A stretch of DNA of 64,000 nt from Micromonospora okii (GCF_020884795.1 NZ_BBZF01000012.1:674664-738663); one strand, 5' to 3'; counted from the first letter of the stretch, positions 33,996-44,816 are shown. A program made the numbers and translations. Notes: generated by a model from the letters alone, not told the origin.

Positions 33996-35266
33996 CCCCG
34001 GAGGAGGTGCTGGCCGCCGACCGGGAGCACGTGTGGCACCCGTACGCGCCGCTGCCGCCCGCCACGGCGCCGTACGTCGTCGAGAGCGCACAGGGGGTAC
34101 GCCTGCGGCTGGCCGACGGTCGGGAGCTGGTGGACGGGATGTCGTCCTGGTGGTCGGCGATCCACGGCTACCGGCACCCGGTGCTGGACGCGGCCGTGGT
34201 CGACCAGCTCGGCCGGATGAGCCACGTGATGTTCGGCGGGCTGACCCACTCCCCGGCGGTGCGGCTGGCCCGCACGCTGGTCGAGCTGGCCCCGGAGGGG
34301 CTGGAGCGGGTCTTCCTCTGCGACTCCGGCTCGGTGAGCGTCGAGGTCGCGGTGAAGATGTGCCTGCAGTACCAGCGGGCCATCGGCCGGCCGGAGCGCC
34401 GCCGGCTGGCCACCTGGCGGGGCGGCTACCACGGCGACACGTTCCACCCGATGAGCGTGTGCGACCCCGAGGGCGGCATGCACCACCTCTGGGGCGACGT
34501 GCTGCCCCGGCAGGTCTTCGCGCCCGTGCCGCCGGGCGGCTTCGACACCCCGCCCGACCCGGCGTACGCGGCGACGCTGGCGGAGGCGGTCGAGCGGCAC
34601 GCCGGCGAGCTGGCCGCCGTGATCGTCGAGCCGGTGGTCCAGGGCGCCGGCGGGATGCGCTTCCACCACCCGGAGTACCTGCGGGTGCTGCGCGAGGTGA
34701 CCCGCGCCCACGGGGTGCTGCTGGTCTTCGACGAGATCGCCACCGGCTTCGGCCGCACGGGGACGATGTTCGCCGCAGAGCACGCCGGGGTGAGCCCCGA
34801 CGTGCTCTGCGTCGGCAAGGCGCTGACGGGCGGCTACCTGACGCTGGCCGCCGCGCTCTGCACGGCGGAGGTGGCGTGGGGCATCTCCCGCGACGGGGTG
34901 CTCGCCCACGGGCCCACGTTCATGGGCAACCCCCTCGCGTGCGCCGTCGCGAACGCCTCCATCGGGCTGCTGCGGGCCGGGGACTGGGCGGCCGAGGTGT
35001 CGAGGGTGGGCGCGGGGCTGCGCGCCGGCCTGGAGCCGCTGCGGGCCGCCCCGGGGGTCGCCGACGTCCGCGTGCTGGGGGCGATCGGGGTGGTGCAGCT
35101 CGACCACGAGGTGGACCTGCCCCGGGCCACGGCCGCCGCGGTCGAGCGGGGGGTCTGGCTGCGGCCGTTCCGCGACCTGGTCTACACCATGCCGCCGTAC
35201 GTCACCGACGACGCGGACGTCGCCCGGATCGCGGCCGGGGTCGCCGCCGCCGTGGCGGCCGGCTGA
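33992..35266 (+). CDS. bioA: Adenosylmethionine-8-amino-7-oxononanoate aminotransferase
   Basis: A 424-residue PLP enzyme of biotin synthesis that uses SAM as amino donor. Signatures are [10 protein letters not shown] at the N-terminus, the [16 protein letters not shown] segment typical of Bio[21 protein letters not shown], the [11 protein letters not shown] motif (Asp contacts PLP) and the Schiff-base lysine in [14 protein letters not shown] start at 33992. No other biotin gene is nearby; its place between pyrD and pyrF is unusual. Confidence 0.93.
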   Translation: MTPEEVLAADREHVWHPYAPLPPATAPYVVESAQGVRLRLADGRELVDGMSSWWSAIHGYRHPVLDAAVVDQLGRMSHVMFGGLTHSPAVRLARTLVELAPEGLERVFLCDSGSVSVEVAVKMCLQYQRAIGRPERRRLATWRGGYHGDTFHPMSVCDPEGGMHHLWGDVLPRQVFAPVPPGGFDTPPDPAYAATLAEAVERHAGELAAVIVEPVVQGAGGMRFHHPEYLRVLREVTRAHGVLLVFDEIATGFGRTGTMFAAEHAGVSPDVLCVGKALTGGYLTLAAALCTAEVAWGISRDGVLAHGPTFMGNPLACAVANASIGLLRAGDWAAEVSRVGAGLRAGLEPLRAAPGVADVRVLGAIGVVQLDHEVDLPRATAAAVERGVWLRPFRDLVYTMPPYVTDDADVARIAAGVAAAVAAG

Positions 35267-35387
35267 CCGCCGCCGCGCCGTCTCCACCATCGGGATCGAT
35301 GTCCCGGAACGGTCACCCGGGGCGCGGGCGGGCAGGCGGACGCCGCGCGCCCCGGTACAGGTCCACAGTCGAGAGAGGGAGAGTCGA

Positions 35388-36227
35388 ATGGAGAGCTTCG
35401 GTAGCCGGTTGCACCGGGCCGTGGCGCGGCGCGGGCCGCTCTGCGTGGGCATCGACCCGCATCCGGGGTTGCTGGCCCGCTGGGGGCTGACGGACGACGT
35501 CGCCGGGCTGGAGCGGTTCAGCCGCACGGTGGTGGAGGCGCTCGGCGACCTGGTTGCCGTGGTCAAGCCGCAGTCGGCGTTCTTCGAGCGCTTCGGCTCG
35601 CAGGGGGTCGCGATCCTAGAGTCAACTATCCGACAGTTGCGCAAATCCGGCTCGCTCGTTCTCCTCGACGTCAAGCGCGGGGACATCGGCTCGACCGTCG
35701 CGGCGTACGCCTCCGCGTACCTCGATCCATCCAGCCCGCTGTATGCCGATGCGATCACGGCGAGCCCCTACCTGGGAGTGTCGTCGCTGACGCCCATGTT
35801 CGAGCTCGCCGCCGCGCACGGCGGCGGGGTCTTCGTCCTGGCGCTCACGTCCAACCCGGAGGGTGCCGCGGTGCAGCGGGCGCGCGGCGCCGACGGGCGG
35901 ACCGTCGCGCAGGCCGTCATCGACGAGATTGCGCAGCTCAACCGGGGTGCCGAGCCCCTCGGCAGCATCGGCCTGGTGGTCGGGGCGACCATCGGCGACA
36001 CCGGCCACGACCTCTCGGCGGTGCGCGGTCCGCTGCTCGCCCCGGGGCTCGGCGCGCAGGGCGCCACGGCTTCCGATCTGCGCACCGTCTTCGGTCCGGC
36101 CCTGCCGTGGGCGCTGCCGTCGTACTCGCGGGAGGTGCTCGACGCCGGGCCCGACGCGGGCGCGCTGCGGGCCGCGGCGCAGCGCGCGCTGGCCGACTGC
36201 CGGGCGGTTCTCGGCGCGTCGGACTGA
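35388..36227 (+). CDS. pyrF: Orotidine 5'-phosphate decarboxylase, type 2
   Basis: A 279-residue enzyme that makes UMP, the last step of the pathway. The catalytic Lys/Asp array is in LLDVKRGDIGST; GIDPHPGLLARWG and the C-terminal PGLGAQGATASD phosphate-binding part are typical of the long actinobacterial type. The ATG at 35388 follows GAGAGAGGGAGAG. The 121 bases before it hold no clear element. Confidence 0.96.
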   Translation: MESFGSRLHRAVARRGPLCVGIDPHPGLLARWGLTDDVAGLERFSRTVVEALGDLVAVVKPQSAFFERFGSQGVAILESTIRQLRKSGSLVLLDVKRGDIGSTVAAYASAYLDPSSPLYADAITASPYLGVSSLTPMFELAAAHGGGVFVLALTSNPEGAAVQRARGADGRTVAQAVIDEIAQLNRGAEPLGSIGLVVGATIGDTGHDLSAVRGPLLAPGLGAQGATASDLRTVFGPALPWALPSYSREVLDAGPDAGALRAAAQRALADCRAVLGASD

Positions 36228-36399
36228 GTGACGGCTCGGTCTTTTTGTCATGGTCCAGGCGTGCCCACGTTGCCGAATGCGCGCGGTACCGCTAGTTTTC
36301 CCGGCGCTGGGAACCACGGACCCCTTTGGTTCCCGGCGACACCACGTTTCAGTGCGGCGTGGCGTCCCGCCCGTCGCGACATGGACCTGAGGAGAACTG

Positions 36400-36717
36400 G
36401 TGCCCCTCCCGTCACTGACCCCCGAGCAGCGCGCAGCCGCGCTCGAAAAGGCTGCGGAGATCCGCAAGGCCCGTGCTGAGCTGAAGGAGCAGCTCAAGCA
36501 GGGCAAGACCACCCTCGCCGCCGTCCTGGAGCGGGCGGAGGGCGACGACGTCGTCGGCAAGCTGAAGGTTTCGGCCGTCCTGCAGGCGATGCCGGGGATC
36601 GGCAAGATCCGGGCGACCCAGATCATGGAGAAGCTCAAGATCGCCGACAGCCGCCGGCTGCGTGGTCTGGGCGAGCAGCAGCGTAAGGCGCTGCTCGGCG
36701 AGTTCGCCGCCAACTGA
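36400..36717 (+). CDS. mihF: Actinobacterial integration host factor (MihF/sIHF type)
   Basis: A 105-residue basic nucleoid protein. A long N-terminal helix (TPEQRAAALEKAAEIRKARA) is followed by a helix-two turns-helix DNA-binding fold with MPGIGKIRATQIMEKL, the conserved backbone-binding GIGK motif. It is known to bend or compact DNA and to affect lambda integration in mycobacteria. The GTG at 36400 follows a TGAGGAGA site. The 172 bases after pyrF hold its promoter region. Confidence 0.95.
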   Translation: MPLPSLTPEQRAAALEKAAEIRKARAELKEQLKQGKTTLAAVLERAEGDDVVGKLKVSAVLQAMPGIGKIRATQIMEKLKIADSRRLRGLGEQQRKALLGEFAAN

Positions 36718-36766
36718 GCACGGCGGTTCGCCGCCGGCCTGCCACGGCAGCGTGTAGAAACGAGCC

Positions 36767-37300
36767 GTGAGCACGGATGACGAGGCGCGCCCGGCGGCTC
36801 GGCTCACCGTCCTGACCGCCCCCTCGGGGGCCGGAGTGGGCAGTGTGGTCGAGCTGTTCCGGGCGCGTTCTCCGTCGGTGTGGACGCCGGTGCCGGCGAC
36901 CACCCGGCCCCGCCGGGCGGGCGAGGTGGACGGCGTCGACCGGATCTTCCTCTCCCCGGCCCGGTTCGACCGGCTGATCGCCGCCGGTCAGCTCCTGGAG
37001 TGGGCCCGCGTCGGGCCCCACCTGCGGGGCACCCCCGCCCGGCCGGTCGCCGACCGGCTCGCCGCCGGCACGCCGGTGCTGCTCCCGCTCGACCTGCCCG
37101 GCGCGCTCGCCCTGCGCGCCGGCTGCCCCGAGGCCCGCCTGGTGCTGCTCGCCCCGCCCAATTGGCGGCCGGACCCGGCCGTCGCGGCGGCGACCGCGCA
37201 CGTCGTGCCGCACGACCGCACCGGGCGGGCGGTCGACGAGCTGGTAGGCTTGTTCGGTTCTTCCTTCCTGGCTCCGGCCCAACCGCGCCTGAACGGTTGA
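36767..37300 (+). CDS. Guanylate-kinase-like protein lacking the P-loop lysine
   Basis: A 177-residue protein in the usual gmk position between mihF and rpoZ. Guanylate kinase architecture is recognisable ([43 protein letters not shown]). Yet the P-loop reads [10 protein letters not shown] where GPSGxGKST is expected: Val replaces Lys at residue 24. The GMP-contact tyrosines (of the YFF and YYGT positions) are gone, and the arginine-rich ATP lid after LAPP is missing, which explains the short length. The frame is intact and ends at a normal stop, so it may be a pseudoenzyme rather than GMP kinase. TAGAAA ends six bases before the GTG. Confidence 0.8.
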   Translation: MSTDDEARPAARLTVLTAPSGAGVGSVVELFRARSPSVWTPVPATTRPRRAGEVDGVDRIFLSPARFDRLIAAGQLLEWARVGPHLRGTPARPVADRLAAGTPVLLPLDLPGALALRAGCPEARLVLLAPPNWRPDPAVAAATAHVVPHDRTGRAVDELVGLFGSSFLAPAQPRLNG

Positions 37301-37358
37301 GGAGTCCCGGCCGCGCCCGCGGCCGAGGTGCCCCAGACCGCGGCGGCGCGGCTGGCAG

Positions 37359-37400
37359 ACCGCGCCCGCGCGGTCCACAGACCCACCGCGCCCGCGCGGT
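37359..37400 (+). repeat. Twin 16-base palindromes in the rpoZ leader
   Basis: ACCGCGCCCGCGCGGT occurs at 37359-37374 and again at 37385-37400, each able to form a 6-bp hairpin with loop CCCG. They lie 21 bases before the rpoZ start. The 121-base gap holds nothing else. Confidence 0.6.
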
Positions 37401-37421
37401 GAGAGACGCAGAGGTTATTCC

Positions 37422-37685
37422 GTGGGATCCATCGCCAACCCCGAAGGCATCACCAACCCGCCGATCGACGAGCTCCTGGAGAAGTCGACGTCGAAGTACG
37501 CCCTGGTGATCTTCGCCGCCAAGCGCGCCCGCCAGGTCAACGCCTACTACAGCCAGCTCGGCGAGGGCCTGCTGGAGTACGTCGGCCCGCTCGTGGAGAC
37601 CACCCCCCAGGAGAAGCCCCTCTCCATCGCCATGCGCGAGATCAACGCGGGCCTGCTCACCGCCGAGCCGACCGACCAGCCGTAG
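37422..37685 (+). CDS. rpoZ: RNA polymerase omega subunit
   Basis: An 87-residue subunit that stabilises beta' during RNA polymerase assembly. The conserved core is [20 protein letters not shown], followed by [22 protein letters not shown] start at 37422 gives [19 protein letters not shown], as in other actinobacteria. GCAGAGG lies about 10 bases upstream. Confidence 0.95.
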   Translation: MGSIANPEGITNPPIDELLEKSTSKYALVIFAAKRARQVNAYYSQLGEGLLEYVGPLVETTPQEKPLSIAMREINAGLLTAEPTDQP

Positions 37686-37699
37686 TCCCGCCCGCGTCG

Positions 37700-38911
37700 A
37701 TGTCCGCCGAGATCGTCCTCGGGGTCGGCGGCGGCATCGCGGCCTACAAGGCGTGCGAGCTGCTGCGGCTGTTCACCGAGTCGGGCCACCGCGTCCGCGT
37801 CGTGCCGACCGCGTCGGCGCTCCGCTTCGTCGGGGCGCCGACCTGGGCCGCCCTCTCCGGCCGGCCGGTCGCCGACGACGTCTGGTCCGACGTGCACGAG
37901 GTGCCGCACGTCCGCCTGGGCCAGCGGGCCGACCTGGTCGTCGTCGCCCCCGCGACCGCCGACCTGCTCGCGAAGGCCGCGCACGGCCTCGCCGACGACC
38001 TGCTCACCAACACCCTGCTCACCGCCCGCTGCCCGGTGCTGCTCGCCCCGGCGATGCACACCGAGATGTGGGAGCACCCCGCCACCGTGGCCAACGTCGC
38101 CACGCTGCGCGCCCGTGGCGTCCGGGTGGTCGAGCCCGCCGTCGGCCGGCTCACCGGCGCCGACACCGGCAAGGGCCGCCTGCCCGACCCGGCCGAGATC
38201 TTCGCCGTGGCCCGGCGGACCCTGGCGCGCGGCCCGGCCGCCCCGGCCGACCTGGCCGGCCGGCACGTGGTGGTGACCGCCGGCGGCACCCGGGAACCGC
38301 TGGACCCCGTCCGGTTCCTCGGCAACCGCTCCTCCGGCAAGCAGGGCTACGCCTTCGCCCGGGCGGCCGTGGCCCGGGGCGCCCGGGTCACCCTGGTCTC
38401 CGCCAACGTGGCGCTCGCCGACCCGGCCGGCGTCGACCTGGTCCGGGTCGGCACCACCGAGGAGCTGCGCGAGGCCACGCTGCGGGCCGCCGCGACGGCC
38501 GATGCGGTGGTGATGGCGGCGGCGCCCGCCGACTTCCGGCCCGCCACGTACTCCACCGGCAAAATCAAGAAATCGGACGCCCGGCCGCCTAGCATCGACC
38601 TCGTCACCAATCCGGACATCGCCGCCGAGCTCGGCCGGCACCGCCGACCGGAGCAGGTGCTGGTGGTGTTCGCCGCGGAGACGGGCGACGCCGAGGCCAA
38701 CGCCCGGGCCAAGCTCGCCCGCAAGCGGGCGGACCTCGTCGTCGTCAACGAGGTCGGGCCCGACAAGGTCTTCGGCGCCGAGACCAACACGGCGACGGTC
38801 ATCGGCGCGGACGGCACGCTGCACGCCATGCCCGAACAGTCCAAAGAGGACCTCGCCGACGCCGTCTGGGACCTCGTCGTCAAGCGGTGGGTCGTCCGTC
38901 CCGAGGAGTGA
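37700..38911 (+). CDS. coaBC: Bifunctional phosphopantothenoylcysteine decarboxylase/synthetase
   Basis: A 403-residue enzyme carrying two steps of coenzyme A synthesis. The N-terminal CoaC flavoprotein domain starts LGVGGGIAAYKACELL; its PxMNxxMW motif reads PAMHTEMW, with His for Asn, as I recall for other actinobacterial CoaBC. The C-terminal CoaB domain begins TAGGTREPLDPVRFLGNRSS and contains NPDIAAELG. The ATG lies 14 bases after the rpoZ stop. Confidence 0.95.
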   Translation: MSAEIVLGVGGGIAAYKACELLRLFTESGHRVRVVPTASALRFVGAPTWAALSGRPVADDVWSDVHEVPHVRLGQRADLVVVAPATADLLAKAAHGLADDLLTNTLLTARCPVLLAPAMHTEMWEHPATVANVATLRARGVRVVEPAVGRLTGADTGKGRLPDPAEIFAVARRTLARGPAAPADLAGRHVVVTAGGTREPLDPVRFLGNRSSGKQGYAFARAAVARGARVTLVSANVALADPAGVDLVRVGTTEELREATLRAAATADAVVMAAAPADFRPATYSTGKIKKSDARPPSIDLVTNPDIAAELGRHRRPEQVLVVFAAETGDAEANARAKLARKRADLVVVNEVGPDKVFGAETNTATVIGADGTLHAMPEQSKEDLADAVWDLVVKRWVVRPEE

Positions 38912-38979
38912 CCGCTCCAGCGCGCTTCGAGGTCCGGTGACTACACTTCCCCGAACGACTTCCATAACTTAGGAGTGCC

Positions 38980-40169
<1,190 letters not shown>

Positions 40170-40173
<4 letters not shown>

Positions 40174-42143
40174 CCGGCGCGAAGCGTGGCGACCGGCGAC
40201 CCGCCGACGGGTCGCCGGTCGCTCGCGTCTGCGTCGACGTGCCGCTGGCCCACCTCGACCGCCCCTTCGACTACCTGGTCCCGGCCGAGCTGGACGCCGC
40301 GGCGGTCCCCGGCACCCGGGTGAAGGTGCGCTTCGCCGGCCAGCTCGTCGACGGCTGGCTGCTGGAGCGGGCCGACGAGTCGGGGCACACCGGCAAGCTG
40401 GCGTACCTGGAGAAGGTCGTCTCGCCGGAGCCCGTGCTCGCCCCGGAGATCGCCCGGCTGGCCCGCGTCGTCGCGGACCGGTACGCCGGCAGCCTCGCCG
40501 ACGTGCTCCGGCTGGCCGTGCCGCCCCGGCACGCCCGGGTGGAGAAGGAGCCGCACACCCCGCCGGAGCCGGCGGCCCCCCTCGACCCGCCGGAGGCGGC
40601 CGGCTGGCGGGCGTACCCGGCGGGGCCGGCGTTCCTGCGGGCCCTGGCCGAGGGCCGGCCCGCCCGCGCGGTCTGGTCGGCGCTACCCGGCGAGGACTGG
40701 CCCGCCCGGTACGCCGAGGCGGTCGCCGCGACGGTGGCCGGCGGCCGGGGCGCGGTGGTCGTCGTGCCCGACGCCCGCGACCTCGACCGCCTCGACGCCG
40801 CGCTGACCGCCGCCCTCGGCCCCGGGCGGCACGTCGCCCTCGCCGCCGCCGCCGGGCCGGCCCGCCGCTACCGCGCGTTCCTCGCCGCCCGGCGCGGCGA
40901 CGTGCCCGTGGTGATCGGCACCCGGGCGGCCATGTTCGCCCCCGTGGCCCGCCTCGGCCTGGTCGCCCTCGTCGACGACGGCGACGACCTGCACGCCGAG
41001 CCCCGCGCCCCGTACCCGCACGCCCGCGAGGTGCTGCTCACCCGCGCCCGGCTCGCCGACGCGGCGGCCCTGGTCGGCGGATACTCCCGCAGCGCCGAGG
41101 CGCAACTGCTGGTGGAGACCGGCTGGGCCCGGGAGGTGACCGCCGACCGGGCCACCGTGCGGGCGCGTACCCCCGCCATCGCGCCGACCGGCGACGACCC
41201 GCAGCTGGCCCGCGACCCCGGCGCGGCCACGGCCCGGCTGCCGAGCCTGGCCTGGGCCGCCGCCCGGGATGCGGTGCGCGCCGACGCGCCGGTGCTGGTC
41301 CAGGTGCCCCGCCGCGGATACGTGCCCTCGGTCTCCTGCGCCGACTGCCGCACCCCGGCCCGCTGCGCGCACTGCGCCGGCCCGCTCGCCCTGCCCTCGG
41401 CCGACGCCCCGCCCGCCTGCCGCTGGTGCGGCCGGGTCGCCGCCGCGTACACCTGCGCCGAGTGCGGCGGGCGGCGGCTGCGCGCCGCCGTCACCGGCGC
41501 CCGGCGCACCGCCGAGGAGCTGGGCCGCGCCTTTCCCGGGGTACCGGTGCGCACCTCCGGCCGGGAGGAGGTGCTCACCGCCGTGCCGGGCGGGGCCGGC
41601 CTGGTGGTGGCGACCCCCGGCGCGGAGCCGGTCGCCGAGGGGGGGTACGGGGCGGTGCTGCTGCTCGACTCGTGGGCCCTGCTCACCCGCGCCGACCTGC
41701 GGGCCGGCGAGGAGGCGCTGCGGCGCTGGATGGCCGCCGCCGCGCTGGCCCGCCCCGCCCCGGCCGGCGGCCGGGTGGTGGTGGTCGCCGACGGCGCCCT
41801 CGCCCCGGTGCAGGCGCTGCTGCGCTGGGACGCGGCCTGGTTCGCGGCGCGGGAGCTGGCCGAGCGGCGGGAGCTGGGCTTCCCCCCGGCGGTGCGGATG
41901 GCCAGCGTCACCGGCGCGGCCGACGCCGTGGCCGACCTGCTGGCCTCCGCCCGCCTCCCCGAGGAGGCCGACGTGCTCGGCCCGGTCCCGGCCGACGGCG
42001 AGCGGGAGCGGATGCTGGTGCGGGTGCCCCGGGGCCGGGCGGCGGCACTGGCCGAGGCGCTGCACTCGGCCGCCGGGGTCCGGGCGGCCCGTCGGGCCGC
42101 CGAGCCGGTGCGCCTTCAGGTCGACCCGCTGAGCCTGTTCTGA
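40170..42143 (+). CDS. priA: PriA-like primosomal protein lacking helicase motifs
   Basis: Probable replication restart protein, about 634-657 residues. The N-terminal DNA-binding region reads [23 protein letters not shown]. The family N-terminus extends before the first GTG (40239), so the true start is upstream; no ATG or GTG exists between it and metK, and CTG at 40170 (overlapping the metK TGA as CTGA) is the best candidate. The Walker A loop is absent and Walker B is degenerate (VDDGDDLH for DEEH). Paired zinc-binding cysteines are kept (CADC, CAHC, CRWC, CAEC). Loss of helicase motifs is known in actinobacterial PriA. Confidence 0.85.
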
Positions 42144-42190
42144 GCGCGGTCGCGAAACTCGCTGGTAGTGGCGTGATAGCATCGCCCGTC

Positions 42191-42352
42191 ATGCCCGGGC
42201 GCACGAATCGCGCGACGATGGCGGGAGCGCGTCGAGCCGACGCCGAGCCCTTGATGCGCCGCGTCGACGCCAGTTCCACGATGCTTCGGGCCGACGCCAC
42301 GTCCAAGATGCGTCGAGCCGACGCGAAGTCCATGATGTCAGTCAGCCGGTGA
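42191..42352 (+). CDS. Possible 53-residue repeat peptide, maybe leaderless
   Basis: A small frame starting MPGRTNRATMAGARRADAEP and made of 9-residue repeats (MRRVDASST, MLRADATSK, MRRADAKSM). TAGCAT at 42177-42182 ends eight bases before the ATG and no ribosome site exists, as for other probably leaderless genes here. The stop lies 17 bases before the kinase-ParB start. The minus strand is also open through the repeats, so coding is unproved. Confidence 0.35.
   Translation: MPGRTNRATMAGARRADAEPLMRRVDASSTMLRADATSKMRRADAKSMMSVSR
42225..42337. repeat. 27-bp tandem repeats, three full units and a partial one
   Basis: Full units at 42253-42279, 42280-42306 and 42307-42333 follow GATGC-(G/T)-(C/T)-CG-N-G-(C/T)-CGACGC-(C/G)-A-N-N-TCCA-N; a degenerate unit lies at 42225-42252. 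Most units contain a small dyad (GCGTCG...CGACGC). The unit length is a multiple of three, giving 9-residue repeats on either strand. Confidence 0.8.
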
Positions 42353-42369
42353 TCAGGGGTGGACCAGTC

Positions 42370-43353
42370 GTGACCGTTCGGAAATCGATCGTCTTCAACG
42401 GCGACCTCGGCAGCGGCAAGAGCACGGTGTCGGTCGAGATCGCCAAGCGGCTGGGGCTGCGTCGGGTCAGCGTCGGCGACCTCTACCGCCAGATGGCGCA
42501 GGAGCGGCAGATGACCGCGCTCCAGCTCAACCTGCACGCCGAGCTGGACCAGGCCGTCGACGGCTACGTCGACCAGCTCCAGCAGGACATCGCCGCCTCC
42601 GGCGAAAGCCTGGTGATGGACTCCCGGCTGGCCTGGCACTTCTTCACCGACGCGCTCAAGGTGCACATGATCACCGAGCCGTCCGAGGCGGCCCGCCGGG
42701 TGCTGGCCCGCCCCTCCGGCCCGGCCGAGAGCTACGCCTCGCTGGAGGAGGCGCGGGCCAAGCTGCGGGAGCGCAGCGAGAGCGAGCGGAGCCGGTTCAT
42801 CGTCCGCTACGGCGTCGACAAGGCCCGGCTGCGCAACTACGACCTGGTCTGCGACTCCACCCGGGCCACCCCGGAGCAGGTGATCAGCCACATCGTCGAC
42901 GCGTACGAGGGCCGGCTCGGCGCGGACGTGCTGCGCGACGACCCGCCGCTGCTGCTGCTCGACCCGGCCCGGGTCTACCCGACCGAGGACATCGGCACGC
43001 TGCGTGGGCTGTGGGACAGCGACTTCGTCGGCGACGTCGCCGAGGCCGGCGACGAGGCGCTGGAGCCGCTGACCATCGGCTACACGGGGGAGTACTTCTT
43101 CGTCGTGGACGGCCACCGCCGGCTCAGCGCGGCCGTCCAGAGCGGGTTCCCGCTGGTCGCGGCCCGGCTGGTGGCGGAGGCCGACGAGCCGGTGGTCGGC
43201 GGGATGAGCGCCGTGGAGTACTTCGCCACGCAGGTGCGCCCCAGCACCGTGTACGACTGGGAGGCGGCCCACAAGATCGACCTTCCGCTGCCGGAGCACT
43301 GCCTGCGGGCCGGGGACACCGTGCTCGCCGGCGACCCCGCCCCCCGCGCCTGA
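42370..43353 (+). CDS. P-loop (cytidylate-kinase-like) domain fused to a ParB/Srx-like domain
   Basis: A 327-residue protein. Residues 1-190 form a nucleoside-monophosphate-kinase-like P-loop domain with VFNGDLGSGKSTV (Lys17), VSVGDLYRQMA and DSRLAWHFF, related to the cytidylate kinase family. After a linker, residues about 195-290 look like a ParB/sulfiredoxin fold with the box DGHRRLSAAV (about 246-255). The combination suggests a phosphotransfer or nucleotide-dependent enzyme; the substrate is unknown. The GTG at 42370 follows AGGGGTGG; a GTG at 42349 is possible. It lies between priA and def, where I would expect no such gene. Confidence 0.75.
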   Translation: MTVRKSIVFNGDLGSGKSTVSVEIAKRLGLRRVSVGDLYRQMAQERQMTALQLNLHAELDQAVDGYVDQLQQDIAASGESLVMDSRLAWHFFTDALKVHMITEPSEAARRVLARPSGPAESYASLEEARAKLRERSESERSRFIVRYGVDKARLRNYDLVCDSTRATPEQVISHIVDAYEGRLGADVLRDDPPLLLLDPARVYPTEDIGTLRGLWDSDFVGDVAEAGDEALEPLTIGYTGEYFFVVDGHRRLSAAVQSGFPLVAARLVAEADEPVVGGMSAVEYFATQVRPSTVYDWEAAHKIDLPLPEHCLRAGDTVLAGDPAPRA

Positions 43354-43497
43354 CCGTCCCGTCGCCAGCCTGACCGTCCCCGCCCGCGCCTGACCCTTCC
43401 GCCCGCGCCCGGCCCCTCCGCCGTCGCGGCGGGGGTGCCGGTTCGCGGCATCGACGGGCATGATGGAGCCTCGGGTCTGGCGACGGGGAGGCCGGTC

Positions 43498-44772
43498 ATG
43501 GACGCTGCCGAGGCGGTCACGCTGCTGATGTCACCGGCCGGGCGGGTCGACCCGTACCCGGTCTACGAGCTGCTGCGCGCGCACGGGCCGGTCGTCGAGG
43601 TCGGCCCGTCCTTCTTCGTGGTCACCGGCCACGCCGAGATCGACGCGTTCCTGCGCGACCCCCGGACGCGGGTCTTCGACCGCCCGCTGCGCGACCAGTT
43701 CACGCCGGGCTGGCAGGACAGCGCCGCCATGGTGTCGCTGTCCCGTTCCGTGCTGCGCACCGACCCGCCCGATCACACCCGGATGCGTCGGCTGGTGGCC
43801 GGGGCGTTCACCCCGCGCCGGATCGCCGCGCTGCGCGAGGTGGTGACCGCCCAGGCCGGCGAGCTGGCCGACGCGATGGCGCGCCGGCTGCGCGCCGGTG
43901 AGCCGGTGGACTTCGTGGACCAGTTCGCCTACCCGCTGCCGGTGGGGGTGATCTGTGCCCTGCTCGGCGTGCCGGCCGCGGACCGGTCGCTGTTCCGCCG
44001 CTGGGCCGGCGACCTGACCGGGGTGCTGGAGCCGGAGATCTCCGCCGAGGAGCTGGCCGTCGCCGACCGGGGCGCGGCCGAGCTGGGGGCGTACCTCTTC
44101 GACCTGGTCGCCGCCCGCCACCGCGCCCCGGCCGACGACCTGACCACCGCGCTGGTGCGGGCGCACGACGCCGACGGCGACCGGCTCACCGCCGAGGAGC
44201 TGCTGGCCAACCTGATGGTGCTGCTGGTGGCCGGCTTCGAGACCACCACGAACCTGCTCGGCAACGGCCTGGTCACCCTGCTGGCGCACCCCCGGGCCGC
44301 CGCCGCGCTGCGCTCCCGGGCCGAGCTGGCCCCCGCGTACGTCGAGGAACTGCTGCGCCACGACTCGCCGGTGCAGCTCACCACCCGGCTCACCGTCGCC
44401 CCGGTGCCGTACGGCGGGTCGACGCTGCCGGCCGGCAGTTGGCTGCTGCTGCTCCTCGGCGCGGGCAACCGGGACCCGCGCACGCACCCGGAGCCGGCTC
44501 GGTTCGACCCCTGGCGGGCGCAGATCCAGCCGCTCTCCTTCGGCGGCGGCCCGCACTACTGCCTCGGCGCGGCCCTGGCCCGGATGGAGGCGCAGGTGGC
44601 CTTCCCGCTGCTGCTGCGCAGCTTCCCCGAGCTGGCGGTGGCCGGCACGCCCCGGCGCCGGGCCCGGCTGACCCTGCGCGGCTACGCCACCCTCCCCGTC
44701 ACCCTGTGCGATCAGTCACCGCCGGTCGACGCCGGCACGCCGGCCGGAGCCGCCACCCCGCGCACTCCGTAG
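43498..44772 (+). CDS. Cytochrome P450
   Basis: A 424-residue haem monooxygenase of the bacterial CYP type. The I-helix oxygen-activating motif is VAGFETTTN, the K-helix ExxR is EELLR, and the haem-binding loop is [17 protein letters not shown] with Cys as axial ligand. The substrate is not evident and no ferredoxin or reductase gene adjoins it, so electrons must come from elsewhere. The ATG at 43498 follows GGGGAGG. Like the kinase-ParB gene, it interrupts the priA-def-fmt order. Confidence 0.93.
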   Translation: MDAAEAVTLLMSPAGRVDPYPVYELLRAHGPVVEVGPSFFVVTGHAEIDAFLRDPRTRVFDRPLRDQFTPGWQDSAAMVSLSRSVLRTDPPDHTRMRRLVAGAFTPRRIAALREVVTAQAGELADAMARRLRAGEPVDFVDQFAYPLPVGVICALLGVPAADRSLFRRWAGDLTGVLEPEISAEELAVADRGAAELGAYLFDLVAARHRAPADDLTTALVRAHDADGDRLTAEELLANLMVLLVAGFETTTNLLGNGLVTLLAHPRAAAALRSRAELAPAYVEELLRHDSPVQLTTRLTVAPVPYGGSTLPAGSWLLLLLGAGNRDPRTHPEPARFDPWRAQIQPLSFGGGPHYCLGAALARMEAQVAFPLLLRSFPELAVAGTPRRRARLTLRGYATLPVTLCDQSPPVDAGTPAGAATPRTP

Positions 44773-44816
44773 ACTGGTACGGCACGACCGTCGTCCCACC
44801 GAAGGAGCCACCGCGA

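Noticed and set aside
36767..37300. Frameshifted pseudogene explanation for the gmk-like gene
   Set aside because: The frame is intact from GTG to stop and the coding bias is normal; losses are residue changes and a clean deletion, not a shift.
38912..38979. SAM riboswitch ahead of metK
   Set aside because: The gap is only 68 bases, with no SAM-type core sequence or stems.
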